Source: CAVRGQ01 sp963720785 (GTDB taxonomy: Bacteria > Actinomycetota > Acidimicrobiia > IMCC26256 > DASPTH01). Taken from it: a DNA stretch of 64,000 nt. Below are positions 62,268 to 64,000 of this stretch, one piece after another. The translations under genes and the position numbers were made by a program. Numbering within the stretch: the stretch's first letter is position 1; each line of letters starts with the position of its first letter. Under the pieces are notes generated by a model. That model was given only the letters and a program-made list of their open reading frames with translations. It had not been told where the DNA came from and made no database searches. The stretch covers positions 744,001 through 808,000 of the forward strand of contig CAVRGQ010000009.1 in assembly GCA_963720785.1 (NCBI GenBank), in the 5' to 3' direction.

Positions 62268-63362
62268 TCAGTCGAACACGACCAGCTGCCGGGCGACGTC
62301 GCCGCCGGCGAGTGCCGCGAACCCCTCGTTGATCTGCGTCAACGGCATCGTCCCACTCACCAGCGCGTCGAGCTCGAGCCGGCCGTCGAGGTACCAGTCG
62401 ACGTAGCGCGGGATGTCGACGCGGAAGCGGTTCGAGCCCATGTTGGACCCCTGGATCCGCTTGCCGCTCAGGATCTGCGTCGCGTCGAGCTCGAGCTTCT
62501 GGCCGAATGGCACCATCCCGATGATGGTCGCGGTGCCGTCCTTGCCGAGCATCGCGAACGCCTGCTCAGCCGTGACCTTGAGCCCGATGGCCTCGATCGC
62601 GTGGTCGACCCCACCGGCGGTGAGCTCGATGATGGCGGCGACCGGGTCGTCGCTCGACGCGTCGACCACGTCGGTCGCGCCGAACTGCTGCGCCATCACC
62701 AACTTCGCCGCGAGGCGGTCGACCGCGATCACCCGCGACGCGCCGGCGAAGCGAGCGGCCTGGATCGCGTTGAGGCCGATGCCGCCGCAGCCGAGCACTG
62801 CGACCGTGTCGCCGGCGCGCACCGACGCGGTGTTCAGCACCGCGCCGACGCCGGTCGTCACGCCGCACCCGATGAGCGCGGCCTTCTCGAGCGGCACGTC
62901 GTCGCGCACCTTGACGAGGAAGTGCTCGTGCACGAGCATCAGCTCGGCGAAGCAGCCGAGCTCGAAGAACGGGAAGACCCGCTCACCGTCGCGCGTCAGC
63001 GAGGCCGGTCCTTCGAAGCCGCGGGTGATGCCGACCTTGTCGCACAGGTAGGGCCGCCCGGTGAGGCACCAACGACACGCGCCGCAGAACCCGCTCACGC
63101 ACGAGACGACGTGGTCGCCGACCCGGAAGTCGGTCACCTCGTCACCGACCGCCTCCACGATCCCGGCCGCTTCGTGCCCGGACACCATCGGGAGCATGTA
63201 CGGGTACAGGCCCTGCATGAAGTGCAGGTCGCTGTGGCAGAGCCCCGCGGCCGTCGTGCGCACGAGCACCTCACGCGGCCCGGCGTCGGCCACCTCCACC
63301 TCCCCGATCACCAGTTCACCCGGCGAGGTCTCCAGGATTGCGGCGCGTGCGGTGTTGGTCAC
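62268..63362 (-). CDS. Zinc-dependent alcohol dehydrogenase (class III-like MDR)
   Basis: A 364-residue enzyme. Catalytic zinc ligands: Cys in TTAAGLCHSDLHF and His-Glu in VSGHEAAGIVE; structural zinc cysteines in SGFCGACRWCLTGRPYLC; NAD motif VAVLGCGGIGLNAIQAA with Asp in AVDRLAAKL. The ATTGVGAV region (GCGVTTGVGAVLNTA) matches the formaldehyde/long-chain ADH class common in mycobacteria. It oxidises an alcohol with NAD. GGGAGGAG precedes GTG 63362. It is divergent from the phosphotransferase. Confidence 0.92.
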   Translation of the reverse strand: MTNTARAAILETSPGELVIGEVEVADAGPREVLVRTTAAGLCHSDLHFMQGLYPYMLPMVSGHEAAGIVEAVGDEVTDFRVGDHVVSCVSGFCGACRWCLTGRPYLCDKVGITRGFEGPASLTRDGERVFPFFELGCFAELMLVHEHFLVKVRDDVPLEKAALIGCGVTTGVGAVLNTASVRAGDTVAVLGCGGIGLNAIQAARFAGASRVIAVDRLAAKLVMAQQFGATDVVDASSDDPVAAIIELTAGGVDHAIEAIGLKVTAEQAFAMLGKDGTATIIGMVPFGQKLELDATQILSGKRIQGSNMGSNRFRVDIPRYVDWYLDGRLELDALVSGTMPLTQINEGFAALAGGDVARQLVVFD

Positions 63363-63438
63363 GATGGGCTCCTCCCGTCGGCGGGGAGCGTACCGACCCT
63401 CGAGCGCGGCCGCATCCGTGCGGGTACGGTGCCGCCCG

Positions 63439-64000
63439 ATGGCGCTCGTGGAACTCGACCGGCTCGCTCCGTGGCTCGACGCGCAGGGACTCGCGCCCGG
63501 CGGCGCGCTCACCGTCGACGAGATCGCCGGCGGTGGGTCGAACGCCATGTTCCGGGTCACGCGTGGAGGCTCCACCTGGGTGTTGCGGCGCCCGCGTCGG
63601 GTTGCCATCGAGAAGGCCGACGAGGGGATGCGGCGCGAGTACCGCATCCTCCGCGCGCTCGAGGGCACACCCGTGCCGCACGCCGCGCCTGTTCGCGCTC
63701 TGCGACGACCACGACGTGCTCGGCTGCACCTTCTACCTGATGGGCCTGGTCGACGGCGTCGACCCGTTCCCCGCGCCGCCCGCGCTCGACGACGCCGCCG
63801 GGCGCGAGGCACTGTCGTTCGCGCTGGTCGACGCGCTCGCGCAACTGCACGACGTCGACTGGCGCGCCGCGGGCCTCGCCGACCTCGGCCGCCCCGACGG
63901 CTTCCACGAGCGGCAGGTGAGCCGCTGGTCGGGTCAGCTCGCGACGTACCGCAACCGCGACCTGCCCGGCATCGACGACGTGATGGTGTGGCTCGACGCC
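63439..64000 (+). CDS. APH-fold phosphotransferase, ACAD10-like (3' truncated, frameshifted)
   Basis: The first about 187 residues are visible before the window ends. The glycine-rich loop is GGGSNAMFRVTRGG, the lysine-containing strand is replaced by STWVLRRPRRVAIEK, and GCTFYLMGLVDGV, FALVDALAQLHDVDW are typical of acyl-CoA dehydrogenase-associated phosphotransferases. The catalytic HGD loop would lie beyond the edge. The frame breaks at 63684-63685 (GCCGCGC; GCC or GCG before CGC restores VPHARLFALCDD). ATG 63439. Confidence 0.82.
   Translation, partial: MALVELDRLAPWLDAQGLAPGGALTVDEIAGGGSNAMFRVTRGGSTWVLRRPRRVAIEKADEGMRREYRILRALEGTPVPHAAPVRALRRPRRARLHLLPDGPGRRRRPVPRAARARRRRRARGTVVRAGRRARATARRRLARRGPRRPRPPRRLPRAAGEPLVGSARDVPQPRPARHRRRDGVARR

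Overview
Organism. The window is about 70% G+C and densely coded on both strands. Many genes overlap by ATGA or GTGA, and GTG starts are common. Three F420-type (luciferase-like) oxidoreductases sit among acyl-CoA dehydrogenases, family III CoA-transferases, AMP-dependent acyl-CoA ligases and short-chain dehydrogenases. This is typical of a free-living, lipid- or terpenoid-degrading actinomycete; an Acidimicrobiia-like lineage is my best guess (inference, no marker gene is present). I see no rRNA, tRNA, CRISPR array, transposase or phage gene. No gene-free stretch exceeds 300 bases; the longest gaps (about 150 bases, at 33183-33331, 38361-38512 and 48281-48434) hold palindromic repeats and putative promoters. 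Layout. (1) 1-13516: ferredoxin reductase, LLM oxidoreductase, SDR plus CMD pair, a Rieske oxygenase operon, an ALDH/CMD/dehydrogenase operon, a divergent acyl-CoA ligase/TfdA dioxygenase/TetR/SDR operon, a thioesterase and an SDR. (2) 13662-28320: a beta-oxidation island with two CoA-transferases, two ligases, three acyl-CoA dehydrogenases, a large sulfatase, an enoyl-CoA hydratase, a thiolase and an SDR. (3) 28366-34147: a GrdB/PrdB-like protein with an in-frame TGA (probable selenocysteine), a phosphotransferase, an SDR, a MaoC-like hydratase, an amidohydrolase and an SMP-30 lactonase. (4) 34144-43819: P450, ligase, amidohydrolase, zinc dehydrogenase, three acyl-CoA dehydrogenases and an enoyl-CoA hydratase. 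(5) 43893-50357: SnoaL/CMD/SDR/CoA-transferase/TetR/SnoaL operon, a thioesterase and an unrecognised 353-aa protein. (6) 50379-62239: a sugar locus, with ROK regulator, XylA, XylB and a GDSL hydrolase on one strand and a divergent GH2 glycosidase, GALT, IMPase-like phosphatase, arabinokinase-like GHMP kinase and two LLM oxidoreductases on the other. (7) 62268-64000: an alcohol dehydrogenase and a truncated phosphotransferase. How it works together. Regions 1-5 look like uptake-side activation (ligases, CoA-transferases), ring or chain oxygenation (Rieske, P450, TfdA, ferredoxin reductase), desulfation, and beta-oxidation of bulky acyl-CoAs by paired dehydrogenases, hydratases, SDRs and thiolase. 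Region 6 releases a sugar with the GH2 enzyme and phosphorylates and exchanges it through sugar-1-phosphate, next to xylose isomerisation. Sequence quality. At least 17 genes are split by single-base indels. About 19 of these look like both synonymous wobble bases written one after the other, which suggests merged strain variants rather than true pseudogenes. I therefore annotate these genes as whole and mark each break. Main novelties: the candidate selenoprotein with a SECIS-like stem-loop, a dispersed family of about 54-bp palindromes placed 3' of stop codons, a triplicated translation start forming two upstream mini-ORFs, and a sulfatase without the usual proline in its formylglycine motif.
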